Assembly (NCBI RefSeq): GCF_963576615.1
Contig: NC_088711.1
Location: 57,082,248-57,146,247, forward strand
Direction: 5' to 3'
Length of the DNA: 64,000 nt
DNA from: Watersipora subatra
Taxonomy: Eukaryota > Bryozoa > Gymnolaemata > Cheilostomatida > Watersiporidae
Shown here piece after piece: positions 1-12,600 of this stretch; position 1 is the first letter of the stretch; every line of letters begins with the position of its first letter. The notes below the pieces were generated by a model. That model was not told the DNA's origin. It saw only the letters and a program-made list of their open reading frames with translations, and made no database searches. Made by a program: the position numbers and the translations under genes.

Positions 1-595
1 AATAGCGAGTCTCTCGGCCTATAGAAACCTCCCTTTCATTCAGTTTGAAGACCTCATAAAAAGCAAAGCTTGAGTAACCACACCTTTTTAGCTTAACTGA
101 GATTTTATCACTCGCCACTTCAACACTTCCATCACAATGCAACAATCTCCCAATAAACTTGCATGAAATTTCAACACATAGTAGCTTTAAAAGAGATATC
201 GAAAGCTGCTTATTAAACTTAAATCAATCAAGACCGGCCTACTTGTCAAATTTTGGTGAAACAGTGAATATTATCTTCATCGCTTAGTTATGCCAACTTC
301 TGCCCTGCGCCTCGACTAGCTGCAGTGCTACTGCGCATGTGGGCCTCATTATATTCTATTATGAAGGAATTGGGCTTTCATTTATCTTTTTGAATTAATC
401 AGTATTGTAACTATATTTATTTTTTGCTCAATGTTATATTTTTACCAAGTGATGAAATAAAACACACACGCATACTTTCTAGCTCGAGATCTAACAAGAC
501 AATTACTTCAGGTATATCGCCATTGTTGTTCAATTTTGGTTATTTTTGGTCAATCAATCTGTTTGCTGTGATGTTCTCTCACTAGTTTTTAACAG
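1..595. other. Left-edge intron/flank, no coding seen
   Basis: AT-rich, no exon with acceptable splice sites in the needed phase, no repeat recognised. Probably an intron of the zinc-finger/SR gene. Confidence 0.4.
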
Positions 596-692
596 GCTTC
601 AACCAGTGCTGCTTCAACATCCTCAGTAACATACAGGCCCACTGTGACCTCCTCTCGCACTACATGCTGCTCAGCAGCGGCTGACGGATCTG
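596..692 (+). CDS. Exon 1 of the zinc-finger/SR gene (first in window)
   Basis: A pyrimidine-containing acceptor ending in aacag at 595 is followed by 32 open codons rich in Ser, Thr and Ala, with a CC pair near the end. The donor GTAAAT leaves phase 1, which the next exon needs. No start codon fits, so an earlier exon outside the window is expected. Low complexity makes this one of the less certain exons. Confidence 0.5.
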
Positions 693-3600
693 GTAAATCT
701 CTTTCTACGATATTTAAGCTACGAGTCTTGTCAGCTTAGTTTATGTTGTGATACTAAATCAGAGCATACATACAGCATTTAATTCTGTGACCAAGCGGGT
801 TGTTCTATTTTGATTGCTTTTAATAATAATCAAAGTTAATTATTATTGCTATTAATAGCTTATTGATAAACGCTCTTTCCTCTCATGTGTCTGTCCATTA
901 CGCAAATGACCAAAAATTCTGTGTGCAAGTCCATGTCGATGAAAATTTAAAAAATGCAGATAAATGTTCTAAACTAATTGTATTGTGCTGAAAGAGTATT
1001 GTTGTGGTCGGTTTTCCAGAAGATATTGTCAAGAACTGTATTATTATTTTTTATGTTCGTATAAGTAAAGTAGCAATACCGACTGCTTGGTATAATCAAT
1101 CCAATTTCAGCTTTATTCTAAAGGAATAGATATTTCATCTTGCCTCATTGTGAGGCTAGTGACTGTTTGAAAACTCACAACTCAGTTTGGAGATGCTACT
1201 CTTACGCTTTAAGCAATCCGAGAGGATGTCTTAAATTACATTCCTTGTGGAGCTCTGGTTAATTAATTTTATCTGTTATATGTTATCGGTGGTAATGATA
1301 TGATAACAAAAACTAGATCAGACCAATCTGAATTGAGTAGATCTAGCCAACCAAAATGCGTTACCAAGCTGGCTACGACCTTTGATTGGTTACTTTTGTT
1401 TATCGGATAATTGGCTTTTATTAATTCCTTACGCTATGTTATCCACAGTGAAATTTCCTCCAAATTTTTGTCTTTCGCCGCCCTCTGACCTGAAGCAAGG
1501 TTTTAAGTGATAGTACAACTACTAAACTATCTATTTAGAAAAAAATATCACAAAGTCAATGACTGATAAAACAATCAGAGTAATAATGTATTATGTAATA
1601 TAAATGTACTATATATATAATATAAAATGTAATATATATTGCACACATATATGGCCAGCATTCATGATATGGTTTTTATACTTCTAGTTCTGACCACAAA
1701 TGTGACAATTTGCACATTCAAATTCAATTCAAATTAAAAGTCTTCAAGCTTATTATAATATTTTATTAATTAAATTGAAAAAATGCTGGTATGTTTATGC
1801 ATGCTCGAAAGACTAATCTGAGAATTATATTTTAATGTAACAGGATCTTCACTGACAGGATGTTGAAAACAAATTAAGTTTTATAAATTCCTTAAGCCTG
1901 AAAATGTTGCCCGATAACATCCTATCGGACAAGCGAATGCTGCAAAGTTTAAACAATCTTATTGAGTGTTATTGAGTATTATTGTTTGGATAAAAACATG
2001 GTTTGTATGTTGTAGCTTCTATAGTTTGTTGTCTGCGGTGTGTCGCCAACATCTATGGTCGATGTCGTGACTGGCGACCCCCTCCCAAATCCACTGATGA
2101 TATTGTGCTCATCACAAAGGGTTCGTTCTTTTTAATATTTAATCTGGAAATAGTACATCGCTTTTCACTGGAGCTGTGTCAGGCACTAAATCCTTACTAG
2201 TATTCAGTACTAGGTCGGTGTTCGGTTGCTGGAGCCAGAGAGCAGCCATGATAGGGAGTTCATAGACTTGTCTTCTCTAGAGCGAATGTACCTTCATGAA
2301 TAATGTTGCCTTTTTCTAGCTAATTTTGTAGTCTAAAGCACTCCATGATATAGTGTTTAGTTAGATATTGTTATTAAGAAGTAAACATAATTTCATCTCA
2401 CAGTTTGTGATAAAGCTAAATTAGGATTTGTTCCCTTGTCTTACAGTTTGTGAGATGAGATAGCACATTTAATTATGATCAATAATATATTAATTTATAT
2501 TATATGTAAATATATATAATATAAATTAGTATATTATATATATTATATATAATATATAGTATATATATTATATATATACATGTATATTGATATTAATATA
2601 TATTGTAAACTAATATCAATATATTAATTTATTATGATCAAGCAACTTAGTGCAATGATTAGCGCAAACAACCATATGCATTTGAAGGAAGAATTACTCA
2701 CTCAGACTGGTAGAAAGTAGTTTTTAATCAGCTGAAACTTGACTCACCAAAATATAGTCTGATATAGGTACATATACAGTGTATATAACAGTAGCAGGTA
2801 AAATATCCAGATAAACCAATAAATCCAATTCCAATACACAAGATAGCAACAAAAGGTGTATACAGCAATACACGTTTATTGCTGTATATGTGCTTATCAG
2901 CTTAAAACAAAAAGTATCACATTTTGGTTCTAGTTAAAAGTAGTTACACGTCATCTTTAATATTTACTATTGTCATGGAATGTGGTATACAACCTTTGAC
3001 ACCATCAAACATAGTGTTTTGATCAGCTTAATAAGGTCAAGGCCAATTCTTCTCATGCAGATAATTATAGGAAGAGCTTCGACATTCTCTCTCTCTCTGT
3101 TCGGTCAGACAAAGACAGTACGATATCTCATTTTTACATTTGCACCAGTATCGATTGTGTAGTTGTTTTTGTAGCGTTTTGTGTAGTTTAAATAAATTAA
3201 GAGGAAAAATAAAAACAACTGTGAAGGTTTTCAAACTTTCTCAAACAACTGTAATTTTCAAACTTCATATCATGAGGAAAAATTTTTGTGCAAGTCAAAT
3301 GAATAACAAAAAATAAAACAACTATAAAAAGGTTTAGATTAGCCTGTCTTGACAAACTGTTGTTTTTACGGAGCTGTCCCGAGTAGAGCGAGCAATACAA
3401 CAGCTTATCACAATACGCACTGTACCTGATGCATCAGCTGCACTGAAGGGGAGTTGTTCTTTTCCGTCTATGCGGCTTGGCTGCGATGTTATGTCAGTCG
3501 CTCCAATGGTAATCATAACGGATTTTGCGCAAAAATTTATGTAGAAAAAATAAGATAGCGCCGTTTAACCAGAGACCAGTCTCTGTCGTGAACTTTAGTA

Positions 3601-6600
3601 GAACTTAATATTTGTATTAATATTGATATTAATATTTGTATTTAAAACTTATCTGTTCAATTATAGCTTTCAAGTAATTTTCTTGCCAATCATCTGGCTG
3701 GAAGATTCTTATGACATCCTGTGCCACCTCATATCCAATCGTTAAGTAAATAACCTACTTCATGTTACATGACTGCTTGTATCAAGTGTGTCTGCTTGTA
3801 TCGGTCAGAGATTCACCATGTTATTTTTGAGTATCAAGTCATTTATTCTTTGTCAGATACTGTATAAAACTTATCACGTATATGGCATCGTTAATTGCCT
3901 ATCCAAGTTATCAGTTATACACCGTTATTAGTTATATTATCAGTTAACACCGATATTTAGCTGATTCAATTTTATACAATATCTTTTCACTTTTTACCAA
4001 CTTTTTCTTATGTTCTACTAACTCAACCATTTCTTCTGCCTCATTTTCACTCAACCAATAATAATTCTTATGTTTTTACTAGTTTATGTCTGTAATTAGC
4101 ATTAAGTTTATTAAGTGCCACTGCGAGTTTGTTGTTGTACTATAAAAGCAAATTAAAATTGTTCGTCGTCTGAAACAAGACCGTAAACTTATAAAAATCA
4201 ACTTTTTGCGCTTGATTATGTTTGCAACACATGCAAAATGTTAAGAAGAAAAGTTATTACCTCATATATGCATATGATCGTACACTCTGTCTCATCAGAT
4301 GCCCATATCAATATGCAAAGTTATGGATCTACGTTGATTTACTCCAAAAACACTTTGTCAGCGAAACACGAAGATAACATTTCCATTTTTCTGTTCTTAT
4401 CATACCGCTTTATTGGGAAACCAAAATGAACTGCTTGGATCAAGTTTGCTTGTATTTCATATTGTGTATTGTTGTTGATCGTGACACTACTGTGTTAGCA
4501 TCTGTCTTATGTTGTTGTTCGTTCTGGTAGTTCTATATTCAGTGTAATTTACCACACAAGTAAATTGTCATAACAGTTGAAACTGTTTATTCATTTATTT
4601 TTATGGTTTATTTTAGCGAGTGAAGTCGCAAAGCTTACATTTAGTAATGGAAGCCGTACTTCTGTGAGCAGCCCAAAAGTGAGCACCGTTACAACGGCCT
4701 TGCAGGACAAACTGACTGTCAGCTCAATTCCTCTTCCGTCAATTCAGTCTGAAGTGAACCGATCGCTTTCAGCTGTTTCGACGACACCATCCATTACACA
4801 AGCGCGTTCTTCCATCACCAAGCCAAAGTTAAAAATGCGAAATGGCCACAAGCCTGTGAAGGCTACATCTCATGATAAACCTAGCGATAAAGTGAAATTC
4901 AAAATGGTTCCTGAAAGTATTTCTGGTTCCAATGCAAGCATCAAATCTAAAGCAAACATCGATTTTAAAACTAATTTTAGTGTCGATACAAGCAGCAAAT
5001 CCAAACCAAGCATCGATTCTAAATCTAGCCTCAATTCACATGCAATACTCAAATCCAAAGCAAGTATTGATTCTGAACCTAGCATAAGTTCCGATGCCAG
5101 CCTGAATTCAACAGCTATCATCAAAGCCAAACGTACTTCCAAATCTAAAGCCACCACCGACTTTAATACAAGCCCACATTCCAAAGTTAGCTATGAACCT
5201 AAAGTTGGCTTTAATTCCGAAACTAGCCTCGATTCCAATGTTAGCTTTAAATACAAAACTAGTCTTGAATCCGATGTTAGTCCTGATTCAACGTTAAAGG
5301 CTGGCTCTACAGTTAGCATCAACTCAAAAGTTGAGAATGCTACGGAATCTACAGACAACACAAACAACAACGCTCGCCTTAGCAAACATCAAGACACTCA
5401 TGGTACCGCAACGTCTTTGGCCATGACCTCAATCGAAAACACTCATTCGGCTAATGAGAAGAAAGAGTTGAAGCAGACAGGCAAGAGGAAGCACCAGAAA
5501 GAAAGATATCTGATAAATGAGTTACTAGCAGAAGAGCCAGAGCAATCTCCTTCTACAACATTTCAGCTGCTTATTTGGGAAATCTACTATAACTACTTTG
5601 CTGAGGTAAAGTTTATGATATAGTCAGCATTATTTACGTTTATGAGGACGGAACTCGTATCCTTACATTTAGCCACGAGTGAATGAGTAGTTTCTATACT
5701 TTTTTGATCACGTAATTACGTTCCAGGTTAGATATAAAAGCTGATGTTATAGATAATCTTTGAAGATACTTTCATCTGCAATAGTTTGTACTTGTTAAAA
5801 ACAGAATGGGCCCCCTGCCATTTTATATATATCTTATATCTATCTATATATCTGTGTTTGTCACTCGTCTGTTGGTCTGTCGTTTGTGTGTCCAGTTATA
5901 GCGATAAAGTTTTATGAACGAAAAATCAGCTATGCACTGGATTTGAACTCGGAACCTCTGGTCTGCATACAGGCGAGCTAGTCGACTAAGCCACAAGGCT
6001 TATTTGCTATACAATGGAATAATTGTGCACATACTCATTACATTGCTTAAAATACTCACACTTGAAGCACTTGGCGAGATACTATTGGTTATTACTAGCA
6101 TGCTTGATCATTGCGTATCAGAGATAATTACGTATAACGTAAAAACTATTAACTTGGCTTCAGACAAGCCTCGAATTATAGTAAAGATGTAGCCTAGCTT
6201 AAGTTACTAGCTTACCAGGTAAGTTACTCAAATTCACTGTTTATTTATGTTATTATCCGTGCAACGCCGAGCATTCAACTAGTTTATATATATTTGAATG
6301 TATATATAAGCCTACATCATACTTACCGCCCTGTTTTTTAAAAATGGTTATTTGAAATTGAACTTGTTAAAGTAATAATTTTGGAAACTATTTATCATGT
6401 TGCAAATTATTCTGATTACTATTATTATATATATATAGATTGTTAGTATTATTATACTGTTGGATTTAAAATGCCATTCAAACACTTTGAGCTCATTGTG
6501 AGTCTGTAAAAATCACAGCAAATAATGTGATGTATCTGTTTGTCTGCCTGTCAGAGACCAGTGTTAGAAATGTCTCACTTCCTCATGGTGCAACTATACA

Positions 6601-9600
6601 GGATCTTAACCCACCAACTCAGCATATCTTCTCACTTCATTTGCAAGGTGAGTCACTTGCATGCTATAGTATGAGTTACTGACGTTCTCATGTGTGACTA
6701 ACATATGAGCTACTTTATTGGCAGTTTTTTATTGCAAGGCAAATCTCTTACTATAGTGAGTAGCCGGGTGAATCCAGTGTGTACTGTAGTGTCAAGTGTG
6801 TACTGTAGTGTCAAGTGTGTACTGTAGTGTCAAGTGTCTACTGTGGTGTCAAGTGTCTACTGTAGTATCAAGTGTGTACTGTAGTGTCAAGTGTGTACTG
6901 TTGTGTCAAGTGTCTACTGTAGTGTCAAGTGTCTACTGTGGTGTCAAGTGTCTACTGTAGTGTCAAGTGTGTACTGCTGTGTCAAGTGTGTACTGTAATG
7001 TCAAGTGTGTACTGTAGTGTCAAGTGTCTACTGTAGTGTCAAGTGTCTACTGTAGTGTCAAGTGTCTACTGTTGTGTCAAGTGTGTACTGTGGTGTCAAG
7101 TGGGTACTGTGGTGTCAAGTGTCTACTGTAGTGTCAAGTGTGTACTGTAGTGTCAAGTGTGTTTACATTACTGACCGAAGTGAAACATGTTAAAATGGTT
7201 TGTGACATCAGCCATAAGGGTTTGTGACATCAGACAAACAGAGATGTGAAGATTTGAAGTGACAATTGCTTTTGCTAATCATAAATTGTTCAATCAAATT
7301 CTAAGCTTGGTTGTATATAATTGAGCAAGATTGATTATGGTGTGTACCAGTTGTTTCCAACCATGTATGATTTTGCTGCAGCGGGTTGCCATCGAGTCCA
7401 CGTCGAACACTTGGTTCTTGCTGTCTTTTGTGGCAGCAAAAATGTGTTGTAAAAATGCAATTAAAATAGTGGCCACCACTTTAGTTGCTGACATACTATA
7501 ATCTCACCTCAACGTGTCAAATTGGTCCATTCTTACAATTGCTTCGTATTTTAAAATTTCTGTATGTTTAACCAATCATTTTTATGAGAATATATTGGAT
7601 TTCATATAAATCGCTTCGCAATATGTCAAAAAGTTCATATGTAGAAGTGATCACTTAACTCGTGCTACTAAGTTTACTTTTGTATTGCGATACAACTGAG
7701 TCACTGGTTTAACTATCGATGTTTTGTTGTTAGTTGTGCAAGGTGAAGGAGCAGTATAGTTTTGTCGATTATGTGACTCACACCCAGTCGATGACACATG
7801 CTCAGGTAAGTCTTGAACATCACTTCTGCGAGTGATCTTTGCAAATATGCCGCTTTTTCTTTTCGTTAAGTTTTTTCTATCAGGCTCTCGGACTGACCCA
7901 ATACAAATGGGAGAGTTCATGCAATGTTGTTGGCGCACAAGCTATTGTTCTGTTTTTGCGAATATTAAGTCTTTTTCGCCATCGCATTTGCTGAAAGTGG
8001 TCATTTTGTGGCGATTAATTCTTTTAAAATTGAGTTACCAGATCAAAGAGAGGACAACTAACAATGCCGTGTATTAGCTATCAAACTGAAGTTAGCTAGG
8101 CTGAGTTTTTTATGATGACAACTCAGGCATAAAGCTAATCACTAAACTAACCTATGAATAGAATTCAAATATGCAGCCAGTTGTCATATTTTCATACTGG
8201 AGAAGAAAAACATTTCAGGATAAAGACTGTTCATTAACTATTTGCGTTTAAAATTGCAAAGACTATGCTGATTTATAGCACAGGCAGGATGCATTGAGAT
8301 GTATGAAACATATTACCTATAGAGGGAGTCACGGTTTATTACTTTTGTAGGTTGACTGTGATTTTGAATCAATGCATGAAAAGTTGTTATAAGTAAAACC
8401 TAATACAGTATACCTATTGAAGGTCATCAGGAAAGAGCGTTACTTTTATAGGCAATGCCTATAAGTTAAATGCAAATCTTAATAACTGACCAGCACTATA
8501 CTACATGTATGTACATTGGAACGCTGTAATATGAACATTTACACTTCAGTTTATAACTATTTAAGGCCATTTTATGTTATACAGTCTTATATACTTACAT
8601 GTATTTGCTTAGTCATACCTCGACATACTAGTGTGCCAACATATGACATACCAGTGTGCCAACATACGACATACCAGCGTGCCAACATATGACATACCAG
8701 TGTGCCAACATATGACATACCAGTTTACCACCATATGACATACCAGTGTGCCAACATATGACATACCAGTATGCCAACAAATGACATCAGTGTGCCAACA
8801 TATGACATACCAGTGTGCCAACAAATGACATATCAGTGTGCCAACATATGACATACCAGTGTACCAACATACGACATACCAGTGTGCCAACATACGACAT
8901 ACCAGTGTGCCACCATACGACATACCAGTGTGCCACCATATGACATACCAGTGTGCCAACATACGACATACCAGTGTACCAACATATGACATACCAGTGT
9001 GCCAACAAATGACATATCAGTGTGCCAACAAATGACATGTCAGTGTGCCAACATATGACATACCAGTGTACCAACATATGACATACCAGTGTGCCAACAT
9101 ACGACATACCAGTGTGCCAACATATGACATACCAGTGTGCCACCATATGACATACCAGTGTGCCAACATATCACATACCAGTGTGCCAACATACGACATA
9201 CCAGTGTGCTAACATATGACATATCAGTGTGCCAACATATCACATACCAGTGTGCCAACATATGACATACCAGTGTGCCAACATACGACATACCAGTGTG
9301 CCAACATATGACATACCAGTGTGCCAACATATGACATACCAGTGTGCCACCATACGACATACCAGTGTGCCAACATACGACATACCAGTGTACCAACATA
9401 TGACATACCAGTGTGCCACCATATGACATACCAGTGTGCCAACATACGACATACCAGTGTGCCAACATATGACATACCAGTGTACCAACATATGACATAC
9501 CAGTGTGCCAACATACGACATGCCAGTGTGCCAACATATGACATACCAGTGTGCCAACATACGACATACCAGTGTGCCAACATATGACATACCAGTGTTC

Positions 9601-12600
9601 CAACATACGAGAAATGTGAGAAATGAGGAAACCTCTGAGCAAATTTTTGTCTCGAATTATGAGAGAAGTTTGAGATACAAGCAAACGAGATGGCAATGGG
9701 GCTCTAGGCCGCATACGATATGGTTCTCGATGAGGCTGCTATCGTTGCTTATGAGGATGCTGTCTCGCCGAATGTCGAAACTCCTGCTTGAGAGGCTGCT
9801 TATGAGAGGCCGCTTACGGGAACAGCATTGCTTGATTTTTCCTATCAGATCAAAAATTTTAAAGAGTTGAAAAAAGATTTATTTTTTAAAGATTTTTTAA
9901 TGATTTATAAACGCTGGCTAAAGGTGAAGATGAACATGATCCCAAATGCATGGCAAAAAGAGCCAAACCGGAAGAAATTAAGACAAATGAACGTGACAAC
10001 AAGATTAAAATTAAGATTAGGGTTAGATTAAACTCATTTTCAAGTGTGTTAAATTAATTTTAATTTACCGTTTATGTTATGTAACGTCACAAAAGTGTGG
10101 TGTACTGAACATGTCATCATGTCTCTCTCACACCGCTATTAGCCACTACCGTCTGTATCGAAGGTAAGAACTCGATACAGTACTGTACACGATAGTGTTA
10201 CAATTTATTGCAGGTCATAATCACCAGATACATGTTTGTTTCTTTGTGAGCATAGATAGTAAATTAGAACAATTAAAACACATTTTTTAGTGTAATACCA
10301 GGTTGTTTGGTAGTTTTTCAGAGAGTGAAAATTGATCAATTTGTATTTAATTATTTTATATAGAAATATTTGATTTGAGACATGAACAGAATTGACATGC
10401 GAGCTCAGTTTACGAATGCTTTGAGCTTGTATGTCGAGGTATGACTGTACTAGTCGTGCAGAGTCGTTAATTGATTCTTTGCTTGATCATCATCATATGT
10501 AGTTGTTATTTGGTTGTTTCTTGTTCTTTGTCCAACCCGCTCTATGTGGTTATGGGTTGCCATTTCTTACTAGCTGTGGGTGGTTGTTAGTCGCTAGTTT
10601 TTCTACTAGCCATAAGTGACTGATATTTTTTCACCAACTGTACATCGTTGTTAATTGGTCTTTTTGCCACTAAACATAGACTATCTCTATCATTGTGATT
10701 TACTATGTTTTAGTGTCTGACACGCCATATTGATAAGAAGGACGAGTATGGCTACCAGGTATGTTGTCAGCGCTTGTTTATTGCAATCAATTTGAATTTT
10801 AAAGTGTTGAAAAACAACTGTGTTATTTTTAACAATGGTTCTGTCTTCAAATAATTACGGTATATCAAATAATTTTATGTAATATTGACACAGCAGAGAA
10901 TATTACACCTGCACTGATCGGTGAGTACAGCACTTGTTATACCCGTTAAAAATGTGGGTTATGAACACCTGACTTGCATTAGTCACAATGGCAGCTTTGC
11001 ACACTTTGTTCAGATACCGTAATTACATATATTCTATATACACGATAATATTACATACTTATATTATTATATATAACATATATATTCAGTGTTCACATAT
11101 AGGAAGTACATCAACGATTGGACTAGTCAACAAATGGCCCGTCAGATAATTCTGTTTTTTGACTGAGATACAGTAAAGAACTGAGCTGGAGGAGGTATCA
11201 CCGCTACCCTTCATGTTTGATACCATTATGCTCCATTATAGCACAAAAATGACATGGAAAATATTTGGGCTGTCAGCTTTGTTTGTTCTCTTGTATGTTG
11301 GAATGAGCTTTTCAACTCAATGTTTTGCCTATACTTCAAATAATCATGAGTTATTCCCGTAGATTGACCTTCTGCAAAAAGAAGTATACTTCAATGGGTC
11401 CAGCGAACTTGTAAACTGGTTTTTTATTACACAACCAAGTCGCTTTCATGAATTTTTTTCAAACACAGTTATTTTTAATAAGTAAGTTCGCATTGCGTAC
11501 TAATCTATTTATATAAATATAATTCTCAAAATTCGTGTGTATGTAGCTCAGTTTGTCCAGCTATAGCTATTAAAATATTGGAATGAAAAATCCGTATCAC
11601 AGAAGATTTGATCTCGGAACCTACCTTTCGCCAGGCAAATGCCTTATCATTCTTTACTTTCTGTGGGCGATATATGTCGCTAAGTGGGTGAAAATACTCT
11701 ACCGTTCTCAGCAAGTAGTTAGCTCTTAAGGCGCGGTCACACTATCGCTCATCGACGATTAGCTGTGGGAGTGACCGTAACGATGAACTGCGATGTCATT
11801 TTGCGATGAGCTGCCAACATAATCGTTGCTAGCAATGATGCGATAGACTTTCAACATGTTGAACGTTGACACCGGTGATGGTGACTATTAGCATCTTGAT
11901 TGGCTGTTTTTTGACTGCATCGGATCCAATTTCAACAGTTATGAAGATTATGGTTAGTTCGTATTCGCAAGCATGGGCGAAGAACTACACTCGTGATGAA
12001 TTGCATAATCAGATAATTAAAAGATAACAAAAGGACCCTCAATGCCACCAATGCAAGGTCGTAATTTTTAATTGGCTGTTGGTTAGCGATCACTGGTTAG
12101 CGATCACGTACAGTACAGCTAATCGCTCATAGTGTGCACACCTTATCATTGGTGATGACGTAAAAATAGCTAGTTGTAGTCCATCGCATAGCTAAACGTT
12201 GATTTGAGTGATAGTGTGTACGGGCCTTTATTAGTAAGCTTACTCAAATTAGCCATTGGCAGTGTGCCAAGCTAATGGCAAGTGGCAAGTAACTACATTA
12301 CCTCTTATTGTTTATAAGCTGATTTTTAATACCTGTGCAACGCCGGACATTCCACTAGTATATATATAAATCTCAGCGTTAATCATCAACCATTCGTGTG
12401 TCCAATTATAGCGATTAAAATTTTGGGACGAAAAATCCGCTTTTCAACTGGAATTGAACTCGTAACCACTAGTTCCGCAGACAGGCGAGCTAATCACTAT
12501 GTTGTTCTTGCCATACTAAGGGATAATTGTGCCATACTTATGCTTGTGAAAATAGTATTGGTTACTACTAGCACATTAGAAGATGATGGTAGCATGAGAG

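Noticed and set aside
4577-4616. ATG with hydrophobic stretch as signal peptide of a secreted Ser-rich protein
   Set aside because: The stretch is the T-rich tract of a splice acceptor at 4611-4616, and the phase of the downstream frame fits exon 2.
4870-5184. 104-codon minus-strand frame
   Set aside because: Antisense shadow of exon 3, Leu/Ser-rich because the sense strand encodes Ser/Lys repeats.
8625-9606. CRISPR-like array
   Set aside because: Units are contiguous 23-bp repeats without unique spacers, in an animal genome; it is a minisatellite.
8609-9714. Overlapping long open frames on both strands
   Set aside because: All are readings of the 23-bp minisatellite; residues repeat every 23 codons with no flanking coding sequence.
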